Assembly: GCA_963575745.1 (NCBI GenBank) | Contig: CAUYUJ010020541.1 | Coordinates: 86,001-150,000 of the forward strand | Reading direction: 5' to 3' | Length of the DNA: 64,000 nt | Source of the DNA: Prorocentrum cordatum | Lineage: Eukaryota; Sar; Dinophyceae; Prorocentrales; Prorocentraceae | In this document: positions 21,598 to 30,824 of the stretch, piece by piece | Layout: each line of letters opens with the position of its first letter | How positions within the stretch are numbered: position 1 is the stretch's first letter | Position numbers and translations under genes: made by a program | The notes under the pieces: model-generated | The model's database searches: none | Told to the model about the DNA's origin: nothing | The model's input: only the letters and a program-made list of their open reading frames with translations

Positions 21598-24500
21598 CTA
21601 CTTCGAGAGGTGCGCATTCAGGGCGCGCAGGTGGTTCTCTTCCAACAGCGGCACCGGACAAGGAGCGAGGAGAAGGAGGAGGATGAGGAAGAGGAGCAAG
21701 AAGATCAGGAGGATGCGGATCGGGTTTCTTCCGAAGAAGCGTTTTCCCGAAGGTTCGGTGTACCTCTGGAAATGTTTTGGACGTGGTCCTGTGGCCTGGA
21801 GGGGTTCGGAAGTGAGGAGGGGAGGGAAGGATGAGGAGATTGAGGATTGTTTATGCAGCGCCTGCTCGGCAGCCTCGTCGACCTGCCTGGTGACAGAAGC
21901 CGCCTCCGTCCTCGCTTTCTGGGCCAGCTCCTTCTTCTTCTTGGCATTGTCCTTCCTCTCGTTGAGCGTCTTCAGCAGACTCTCCTCCTCAGGGAAGGGC
22001 AGCCGAGTCAGCTCCTGCATCCACTCGCCGTTGTCGTCGTCGTCCTGGTGGTCATCACCCTGTGCCTGCCGAGATTGCCGAGCCTTCTCCTTCTCTTGCT
22101 GCATCATCTTGAAGTCGGGGTTGATCCTCAGAGTCATGATGGACATATCGAAATCCTTGCCATCCCAGTTCACAGAGAATGACCGTCTTTCTGGGATCAG
22201 AACGGGGACCTCTTGAGTGTCGATCGGCAGGACTTTGACGGCCCATGCAAGCGATTTCTCGATCGGGAGCACTCGCATCTTCATCGTTGAATTCGGCACC
22301 GCAGCTGAATCATAGAAACACTTCGACCCTGGAACCGCGGACCCAGCACTGCAAACAACTCGGCCCTTAATTACCAAACGAAACTTCTGCTCCCAGTCGA
22401 ACGACTGATCGATGAACAGCTTGACCTTGAACTTGAGTTCCCTCGGATCCCCCGCCTTTCTCTTAAGGAGATCGACGCCCACATGATCCAACTCCGCAGC
22501 CAAGATTTCCGTAGTGCATTGAGAAGATAAAGCAAGGATATCTGCAACGTCCGCTTCGCTCTTCAGCAACTCTGGTGTCACACTCGGGAACCGTTCGCGT
22601 TCGTCAGCACCACCAGCCAACTCGGCCGCCAACTGCTGCAGAAGCTCGGCACGGAGGTCCGCGGGAGCGCATGCGACAATGGATTTTTTCATATCTGATG
22701 TGACGCTCTCGTCTAACTCGTCCCAATTGAAAACGTGCGCTTCGTCAACAACTGCTTGGACTCCAGCTCCATCATCACCATCCTCAACTGGTTCACGCTT
22801 GACATCTGAAATCTTGTTCTTCTCGGCATAGTCATCTAGAATCAGCTTCAGAAGATCACGCTTCAAGATGCTCGATGGGAACTTCACCTGGAGATGGGTA
22901 GCCTTGCCTTTCAGTAGATCGAGTTTCAAGGCGTTGCACTCCTCCTCTAGATCCTGCAGGCCTTTCTAGAAAGCCTCCTGCTTCAGTTCACGGTCCTGAA
23001 TTTCCTGGGTTGCCTGAGCTGCAGCCTGAGCTGCTGCCTTAGCTGGGACCGCCAGTTGCGACCTGGATATCAGCACGATGGTCTGCAATACCTCAGACAT
23101 GCAGTGGTTCCAAGCGTCTTCGTCGTAGCATTGGTAGTCGCAGTTGTGCCATTCCACACGTACGAAGTGAGCAACTCGAGTAACCTGTTGAAGTGCACGC
23201 AAAAACTGATCAGCCTTCTCCCCACCAAATGTCCTGGGCGGTGCCTTCGCCAGACCCTTCTCCAGCTCCTTCGGAACTGAAAGCTATTACGGTTTTCCTC
23301 TTCCTCCTTCTCTCCTCCTCCTCTTCTCCTCCTCTCCCCTCCTCCTCCTCCTCCCTCCTCCTCCTCCTCCCCTCCTCCTCCTCCTCCTCCTCCTCCCTCC
23401 TCCCTCTTCCTCTTTCTCCTCTCCGGCTCCCTCCTCGCTTCGTCTTCCTCGTCACGTTGTCTTCCCGAGTCCTTCAGTATCAGGGCGGTGGTGCACGGTC
23501 GGATCTCCCTGAAGCGCCCCAGCTCGGCAGTGCCCTGGAAGATGGAAGCGAAGTCGCAGAGAATAGAATTCACGCCCTGCAGGTCATCGAACTTGGCATA
23601 CCAGTAGTCCACACCGTCGCCGCCTTTCCAAGAATTACCCAACAGAGCAAGGGCCTTGAACTTATCAAATGGTATAATGCCACCAATGATCTTCGCGATC
23701 GGATCGAGGATCACACTGAACGACGCCGAGGGCGACTCGACGTCCCAGGAGCCCAGGACGTTTGAAAACAGAACCTCGCTACCCTTACCCTTGAGGATGG
23801 TCTTCCAGACGGCAGAGATCGCCTCGATGAAGGGCTGTGAAGTCTTGGACAAGACGTCGTAGTCCACGCAGTGAGACTCGTCTGACAAACTGGCGCCTGC
23901 GACATCGCCTTTCAAGTCCTCGTAGAGCTTCTCAGTGAAATCTTGAATCTCCTCGTCAGAAGAAAGGTGCGTGACCAACTGCTGGAGTTCATGTTCGTGA
24001 AACGTGGGGGGGATCGGCCCCATCACAGACTTTGCAGTCTGCTTCTGCTCTTGATCATCCTCTTGATCATCCTTGTTGGGTGTGTCAGCCGCAGCGTAAG
24101 TGTGGTTCTGGGTCAAGTATGTCACGAGCGCCTTCCGCAGCTTGATATACGTCTTGATGGTCTTGCCATCGTCGGCGTCACCACTGTCGATGCAAACTGC
24201 TTTCTTGATGATGTACTCAATGCCATAGCACCTTGCTCGCCGCATGATGTCAACCTGTTTCTCCTCTGCTTTCTCGGTGGCCTTCATCACTACTACGTTG
24301 ATGTCGCTGAAAATGGTAAGGCCCTCCTGCTTGGCATGGTCCCATGACGTTGCGTGGTCCTGGTTGTACTTGTCCACCTTTCTTGGCTTCGAGGCAACCT
24401 TCTTGGCCTTAGCCTGCAGCCTATCTGCGCCCTCCTTGGCATACTTCACGTCCAGCAAGCCGCCCTGGAGCTTCGCAACGTCGGCGGGCTCCTGAATGAG

Positions 24501-25767
24501 CCACGGCGTCCCGTCATTGGTGGGAACTGTAAGCATCAGCGCTGAGAACAGCATCGCCTCATAATCCTCAGCATTCAGATTCTGTAGGACCAACGACACC
24601 TGCGCCTGCATGGACATCACCTTCTCGTGCTGCTCGTTGGTCCGGAAGCTGGTGAACGTGACGTGTTCGTTACAATATTTGTGGAAGTCGTCATACAACT
24701 TCATCGTGTCCATCTTATTCTTGAAACTTCTGATTGACTTATACCGAGTCATAGACGAAAACGTATGAGGGAAAGCTTTGTTCAACCAATCCCATTGATC
24801 TGTTTCATTGCCTGCTTGAGACTTGGCCTTCTTCTCCTCTGATTCTGCTGGCGTTGGCTCGACGTTCACCTTGGTATCGCTGCTGTCTGACTGCGTCTTG
24901 AGCTTCTTCGCCGCTCCAGTGTTGGCATCGATAGTAGCCTTGCGCTTCTTCTTCCAATACGCAGTCCAACCTTCAGTCATCGGTGCGATCCTAGAGTAGA
25001 GCTCCAGAAATCCAGTCCTGCTCGAGATTCCATTTGTGGCATTCGACAAATTCTTTAAAAAAGTGATTCCATCTTTCGGGGTATTGGGATTGATCCTGGA
25101 ACAGTTGGGCACTCCGAAGTTGACTGTGATCAGGAGCTGCTCGTTATCAGGTTCTTCAGCCCAAGCTTGGTAGAACGCCTCCAACAAGTGGGCGCCACCC
25201 ACGCACTTGTATTTGGACCACTGCGTTCCAAACTTCGAGGTGATCTTCTCCCCATACGAAAACAAGATCTCGCCGCGGGCCCCCTTCAGCCAGCCAGACT
25301 GCTTCAACGACACGACATATTCGTCCCTGGTGTCCTTCTGATCGCGGTCACGATTTGCTTCGTGTCGTTCCCAAAGTTCTTGGCCATCGTCGGAGTAGAA
25401 TGGCAGGACAAGATTCTCTTGCAGGAACGCTATAAGGCAACAGATACTGTTCTTTCGACGATGCTTCGTTTTATTCGACTGAACCTGGAAGACCCCACCA
25501 ACTCGTGGGATCTCGATCGAATAAGACGAAACTGACCACTATGCCCATTGGAGTGCTCTGAGTTTCTTCCAGAAGCTCCTCACTGATGTAGAGCCTGCGG
25601 GCGTGGACCTCGAGAACGCGCCCCTTCGATTGGAACCGATCCTCAAGAGACGCGTAGGTTCCTGTAAAGGGGTCAGCTCCAGAGGTTGGTTGACCTTCAA
25701 GCTGGTCGGTCTGTCCCTGTCCAAGCTGTCTCAGGAAGGCCAGCGCCCCAGGTGGCAAAGAAGACAT
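21598..25767 (-). CDS. Large split gene of unknown function, one in-frame TAG
   Basis: The product has no family I recognise. It reads from ATG at 25,767 (MSSLPPGALAFLRQLGQGQ). Proposed exons are 25,767-25,485, 25,429-23,456 and 23,276 down to about 21,850 or 21,598, about 1,250 codons in all. Visible features are an early lysine-rich patch (YWKKKRK), acidic linkers, an alanine-rich coiled-coil-like stretch (KAAAQAAAQATQEIQDRELK) and a charged C-terminal part rich in EKEKARQ/KKKKELAQKAR. No membrane segment or catalytic motif was seen. A TAG at 22,966-22,968 splits the coiled-coil-like part; the frame is open on both sides and continues as KGLQDLEEECNALKLDLLKG. Either the gene is decaying, the base is wrong, or the codon is read through. 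The C-terminus is unsure because the last 70 residues read like translated intron. It is on the same strand as the methyltransferase gene 0.5 kb upstream. Confidence 0.65.
22966..22968 (-). other. In-frame TAG within the unknown gene
   Basis: Codons before are ...KQEAF and after KGLQDLEEE, same frame, both helix-like and charged. This is a single interruption with no frame change. Confidence 0.85.
23277..23455 (-). other. Proposed GT-AG intron, purine-rich
   Basis: Donor CAAC|GTGACG and acceptor TTTCAG|TTCCG join two frames precisely (…KDSGRQ + L + PKELEKGLAKAP…). Length 179 bp. The sense strand is a GGAGGAGG purine tract, the reverse of the usual pyrimidine tract before an acceptor. Confidence 0.65.
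25430..25484 (-). other. Proposed 55-bp GT-AG intron
   Basis: Donor TTCCAG|GTTCAG and acceptor CTTATAG|CG restore the frame: PTSWWGLP joins to (A)FLQENLVLPFYSDDGQ. It is short, and removing it also removes a frame conflict. Other joints are possible. Confidence 0.5.
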
Positions 25768-26303
25768 AGCGCCTGAGTAGTTTGCGCAACAGTTGGGTAG
25801 TAGAAAGAACCTGAGATCTCGAGCGTGCCTGTTGAGTCCAGGGCGTTCACAAAATCAAAACACAGCCAAAATGGGCTCGGAAGGGCGGAGGAGGAGGAAG
25901 AGGCGGGGGCGGAGGGACGGCCCCAGGGACGGCCAATCTGCTTTAGATTTCCCGAGTATATTTCCTGTTTGTAGTCTTCAGAACCTTGGAGCCCCAGCCT
26001 ACGATTGTGAAGGCCCGAGGGCCGGCGCACTGCACGACATCGACGACGATCAGGAGGACGTCCAGGGTCCAGGTTGATTTCACCCAGAGCCGCCTCTGAA
26101 CCTTGGAGCCCCAGGGCCTACGATTTCGTCGAAACCATGAGGCTGCGAATGTCGTGGGTCTTCAGGGTAGGAAAGAAGGTATGAATCGTTTGCGTCGCAC
26201 CAACACCTTACCACACATGCTACACGACTTGTCAGCAGATGGAAATGGAAAGGAAAGCGAGGCTGCCGCTGTTGGCATGCACTTGCCAACTTAGGGTGCC
26301 CCT
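25768..26303. other. Intergenic spacer between two minus-strand genes
   Basis: Contains the methyltransferase 3' flank and the upstream region of the unknown gene. Just before ATG 25,767 the minus strand reads ACTACTCAG|GCGCT, a possible trans-splice acceptor. A GGAGGAGGAAGAGG tract lies near 25,890 (plus strand). Confidence 0.45.
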
Positions 26304-28404
26304 TCACTTGGCTGGCTTCCCTATGGCCAGCATCAAGCGTTTCTGTCGGCGTTCGCCTATGTCACATTCGTCTCGATCGACTACTGAAACTGGGGCTGAT
26401 GGAGCAAGCAGCCCTCCACATGCAGACAAGGGGAACCGAAGCGGGGCTGTGCGAAATCCTAGAAAGGGGAGCTTAAGGATTGCTACGCTGCCCACTGCCC
26501 CCATGACATTCACGTGCATACTATTTCCTACCTGGGACCGCTGCGAGTTTGGTGACCGAGTTTTCGGTCCACCCTGAGCGAACATGCAAAAAACGCCAGC
26601 ATTAATTTTCTGGGCCGACGGTGTCACAGGGAACCCCATTGCAAGCCAGAGTTCCGAAGGGACCATCCAGCGAGGATTTGTGTCCTTACCACGTGGCAGC
26701 ATGGTAATGCCGCCAGACTTACACAAAGTCTGTAAACTGCCATCGGCTCTGGAGTGAACTGGGGACTGATCCGGATCCTGTCCAACATTGCAGGCCGCTT
26801 GCGGCCAGCTCGAGGTGTAGCGTTCGTAGCGGTCCCTCTCTTTGAACGTGAGGGCCCCTAGGAAGCTGCCGCGACTGTCCTCTGGGGCAAATGGCAAAGT
26901 AACGGCCTGCCTGCACCCCCTCTATGTTGTATTGTTTTGTTCATGTTGGCTATCTGGGATTCAGGAGGGGTCTGAGCTCTTTTCGGGGTCCCCAGGTCTT
27001 CGAAACGATCAGGTGAAACTGCGGCACCCTCAGCGCCATCCCAGCGCTCAATCACGCCACGTCTTTTCGAAGCCCAGTTCAGTTCAGCATTGATTTCCTC
27101 GCTGCCCGCAGTCAAGAAGCTGTTCCACTTGAACCCTGGCGAAATGCGACGGAAGAACAGGCCTTTGACCAGGCCCTCGAAGTCCAAAACCTCTTGCACG
27201 TTTTCTTCAGATTCAGGAATGGACATGTCCCGAAGTACAGGGTAGATCCACGTCTTCAACACCAGGACTACAATCTGCCTCTCCCTGGATACTGGCCACC
27301 CCAAGCTCGTAGGGCATAGGGGCAGACGAATGATCACGTAGAGGTCCCCCAAAGTGCGATGTAAGTCTTCACATCCAAAAGCAGTAACGTTTTCATGAAA
27401 TATTACCTGGAAGCGCAACGTCCGGACCAGGGCGCACCAGATCCAGAACAGGTAATGTCCCTGGGATGGGCGAACAAACTTGATCAAGCTAGGGTGTCCC
27501 AGGCTAAAGGGGAGGGCGAAGGGTGAAGGGAGGAAGAGTAGGAGGAGGAGGAGAAAGAGGAGGAAGGAGAGGGAATGGAACCAGGGCCCCAGAAACAGTC
27601 ACACTTGAAACGGCAAGATCAATCAGGGGAGGAGACAAGTATCAAACTCTCCTTCTGGATGTTCGAACGGTTTTCTGCCGGGGCCCAGGAGCAGATGAGG
27701 GGTGAGAGGGTTGTGCTATTTCGAACCAGCCCCAGAGCCTTGCCGTTGTCCTTTTTCTTATCCCCCCAGGCACTGTGGTGAACACAAGGCGTCCCTGCGC
27801 GATGAAGGTGGGTTCTGGTAATAGAGCACTGCTTCTTGCAAACGATGCATCGGGCCGCGGTGCTGAGCGCGATCCACGGCAACTGGTCTCTCAGTTTATC
27901 TCGGGTCCACGGTTTGATCCCTGTCACTAGTCCACACCGTTCTCGCCATGTGTCTGGTAGGAAATCGCAGATGTCTCCGAATATGTGGCGAGGCCCCCCT
28001 GAAGAAGACCCAGATGCTTGGAGCGACGCTAGCAGTTCAGATTGGCATCCCTTGTTCTTCTCTATAGCCCAGGCATCCTGGAAAGTCATCGCTTGGGGGG
28101 GTGAGTTGGACATATCGACATCCTCCCAATGGTCTTGTATAGATTGGCTGAATATGCGCTCCTGAATCGAATCTGCCATTTCGCTTGCACCGATCCCATA
28201 GAACGCACCGCTACTAACAATCATGCGTGAACTTATGAGGGGGATCACAGTGGACGCGCCGCCAGCAACTTTACCTAAGCCATGTTGAAGCCACTGGAAC
28301 GCGTCATCAACGCCGTTCGCAGTGACCATGGCGCCATGAGCTCTGATCGGTGGTACAGTAGCCAAGGACGACGACATGGGTCCCACGTCGCCGCTCAGAG
28401 ACAT
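26304..28404 (-). CDS. DNA (cytosine-5) methyltransferase
   Basis: Transfers a methyl group from S-adenosylmethionine to carbon 5 of cytosine in DNA; expected to act in the nucleus. Start ATG at 28,404 (MSLSGDVGPMSSS). Exon 1 (28,404-27,731) holds a motif I-like SAM loop (YGIGASEMA), a FGDICDF stretch at the motif III place, a C-x2-C-x3-C cluster (CIVCKKQC) and motif IV AGTPC with the catalytic cysteine. Exon 2 (27,503 to about 27,020) holds motif VI FHENV and motif VIII (GWPVSRERQIVVLVL). Exon 3 (about 26,906-26,304) holds motif IX (PRWMVPSELWLAMGFPV) and motif X (QVGNSMHVNVMG). Motif order is canonical and the key residues I can see are intact, so it may be active. The target-recognition region is short. 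Dinoflagellate genomes are known to carry such enzymes inside retroelements; no reverse transcriptase adjoins this one. Exon 2/3 borders are the weakest part of the model. Confidence 0.8.
26907..27019 (-). other. Candidate GT-AG intron in the methyltransferase
   Basis: Exon 2 frame and exon 3 frame differ and exon 3 has a TAG just upstream. GTTTCACC...GTGCAGGCAG|GCC restores the frame at codon boundaries (113 bp). The pyrimidine tract is weak and other joints are possible. Confidence 0.4.
27504..27730 (-). other. GC-AG intron in the methyltransferase
   Basis: The acceptor CCCCTTTAG|CCTGG follows a strong pyrimidine tract (CTCCTTCCTCCTCTTTC...). A GT donor two codons later would hit a stop; the donor CTCTGG|GCTGG keeps the frame (GKALG-LGHPSLIKF). 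227 bp. Confidence 0.65.
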
Positions 28405-28659
28405 CCTCCAGCGCCAGAATGGCTGTGGATAACAAGCACATTCCCCCTCAAAAATGAAAGCATCGTAGAGCCGGCAGGGGTTCTGTTAAGGACCCTCAGG
28501 GGCGCTGTTTGTTCACAGAACGGAGTTGTCTTGGGGTCTTCGGGCCTCACGAACCTGTTGGAACCTTGGTTGGGGCATCTTGGAGCTATGTGCTGGTTTA
28601 AAGATATCGCGGTTAAGGACCCCCCACCGAGAAAGAGAGATAGAGAGAGACAGGGGAGC
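28405..28659. other. Upstream region of the methyltransferase gene
   Basis: Just before the ATG the minus strand reads TTATCCACAG|CCATTCTGG, a possible spliced-leader acceptor. The rest shows no frame. Confidence 0.4.
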
Positions 28660-29640
28660 CTGGACCACCCACCCCCAACCAGAGAAGGGGGGCTGGTTGG
28701 GGACCCCCCCCACCAACCAGGGAGAGGGGGGCTGGTTGGGGACCAACTCCCCCAACCAGGGGGGGGGGGCTGGTTGGGGACCCCCCCCCCCAACCAGGGA
28801 GAGGGGGGCTGGTTGGGGACCCCCTCCCCCAACCAGGGGGGGGTCTGGTTGGGGACCCACCCCCCAAACCAGGGAGGGGCCGGTTGGGGACCCCCCCCCC
28901 AACCAGGGAGGGGGGGGGCTGGTTGGGGACCCCCCCCCCCCCCCCAACCAGAGAGGGGGGGGGGCTGCTGGTTTGGGACCCCCCCCCCAACAGAGGGGGG
29001 GCTGGTTGGGAACCAACCCCGGGGGGGGCTGGTGGGGACCCCCCCCAACCCAGGGGGGGGGGCTGGTGGGAACCCCCCCCCCAACCAGCCTGGTTTGGGA
29101 CCCCCCCCCCCCCCCAACCCAGGGGGGGGGGGGGGCCGGTTGGGGACCCCCCCCCCAACCAGGGGGGGGGGCCTGGTGGGGACCCCCCCCCCCAACAGGG
29201 GGGGGCCGGTTGGGGGACCCCCCCCCCCAACCAGCAGGGGGGGGGGGGGGGAAAACCCCCCACCCACACCAGGAGGGCTGGTTGGGGACCCCCCTCCCCA
29301 ACCGGGGGGGGGCCTGGTTGTGGACCCCCCCCCTCAAACAGGGGGGGGGGCTCTGGTTGGGGACCCCCCCCCCCCCCCCACACCAACCAGGGGAGAGGAC
29401 CTGGTTGGGGACCCCCCCCCCCAACCAGGAGGGGGGGCTGGTTGGGGACCCCCCTCCCCAACCAGGGGGGGGGAGGGCTGGTTGGGGACCTCACCCCCAT
29501 ACCAGGGAGAGGGGGGCTGGTTGGGGACCCCCCCCCCCAACCAGGGGGGGGGTCTGGTTGGCCCACCCCTCCCAACCGGAGAGAGGGAGCTTGTTGGGGA
29601 GCCCCTCCCCCAACCCAAAGAGAGGCTTGGTTGGAGACCC
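28660..29640. repeat. Array of C-run/G-run palindromes
   Basis: About two dozen units of 30-45 bp. Each has CCCCAACC, a purine-rich G run, then CTGGTTGGGGA and a C run. Arms CCCCAACCAG/CTGGTTGGGG and GGTTGGGG/CCCCAACC make nested palindromes throughout. G runs of 7-12 occur on both strands. Long open frames on both strands (344 and 457 residues) are products of composition (proline/glycine only) and are not genes. Confidence 0.85.
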
Positions 29641-30612
29641 CTCCCAATCAAGTAGCTTCGGACCTTCTGGTGCCACAGGGGGGGGATTAGTTGCTCCCCC
29701 CACCCCACACCAAAGGGGAGAGGGCTGGAGGGGGCTGGTTAACCAGGAGGGGGCCGGCCTAAATCGAGGGGAGGGGCTCCAAGATTGATCAGTTGCTCAC
29801 AAGGCTTTGCAAGATAGTCCCAGAAGAGGCGCTGTGGGCGGGCGAACCCCACCAATCTCCAAGGCCCCAAGGCAACCCCAAAATGTCACCAACATCCCCA
29901 AGATGGCTGATGAGGGAGGGATCCAAGAGGCGTCCTCAACCCTTCATGTTCCAAGGGTGCTGGGATGACAGACGCTTGCTCGCATTTACTACAATGCAGT
30001 CATGTGTCATGTGGTTTGTCTGTGACATGTCTTCCTCTCTCTTTCTCTCTGGCCCTCTATATCCTCCTCCTTCTCCTCCTTCGTCTCCCTCTGCTCCCCC
30101 TCCTCCTCCTCCTACTCCTTCTCCTCCTCCTCCTCCTCCTCTGTCCTCCTCCTCCTCCTCCTCCTCCTCCTCCTCTCTCCTTACGTTCCTCTGCTTCGTT
30201 CTCTTGACTCGCCTCGCCCCTCAAGCAACGATGCAGTGCCTGCGATCAGAAAGATCATTTAGCTCGAAGTATCGATGCCGATACATTGATACATGCGCAC
30301 AAGCCCACAGTGCGCAGGCAGCCAAGGAACAAGCGAATACCTAGCGCATTCAGAAACAAGCGTGCACAGACAGGGCGCAACATGTGTCTAGCAATGCGTC
30401 TCCACTTCCAACACTTCCAAGCTTCGATGCTTGCTTCGGTCTGGGGTCCGGGGGGCAGGAGGAATGATGAGAAGGAAGAGGAGGAGCATGAGGGAGGATG
30501 AGGAGGGTGGGGAGGGAAGAGGAGGGGGAGGAGGAGGGCCAAGACATGTTGTTTTTGTTGTTGGTTTCTTATGTTGTCGTGTTATCCTCATCCTGTGTTG
30601 TCCTTCTCCTCG
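29641..30612. other. Gene-free spacer with pyrimidine-rich tracts
   Basis: Decayed units of the palindrome array to about 29,770. A CTCCTC tract lies at about 30,050-30,185 and GAGGAGG tracts at about 30,470-30,540. No supported coding frame. Confidence 0.5.
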
Positions 30613-30654
30613 CCGTAGCCATGAATACAATAGCCGTAGCCATGTTGTACCAAG
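30613..30654 (+). repeat. Tandem spliced-leader-like 21-mers
   Basis: Two direct 21-base units start at 30,613 and 30,634. Both begin CCGTAGCCAT, the first ten conserved bases of the dinoflagellate spliced leader. The second matches the leader at about 17 of 21 positions and ends CAAG. Tandem leader relics of this length are known from re-inserted dinoflagellate mRNAs. Confidence 0.5.
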
Positions 30655-30824
30655 CCCGCCAGTCTGACTCGATTAGATGTTCACTTTGCTATGATGCAAG
30701 GATGCAAGGATGTCATTTGGGTTACGCGTTCAGTTAGTTGCGCTAGCCAAGGATACCAAGGATGCAACACCACTGAATGACAAGAAGTGGAGGGCTGAGC
30801 CGAACTGTCAAACTGACAACTGAA
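30655..30824. other. Spacer before the 3' end of the PHD gene
   Basis: Contains a small direct repeat (GCAAGGATGCAAGGATG at about 30,696). No coding frame. Confidence 0.4.

Noticed and set aside
28526-29788. Open frames of 344-457 codons on both strands
   Set aside because: They encode only proline/glycine/tryptophan runs from the C/G palindrome array, are open in many frames at once, and have no domain.
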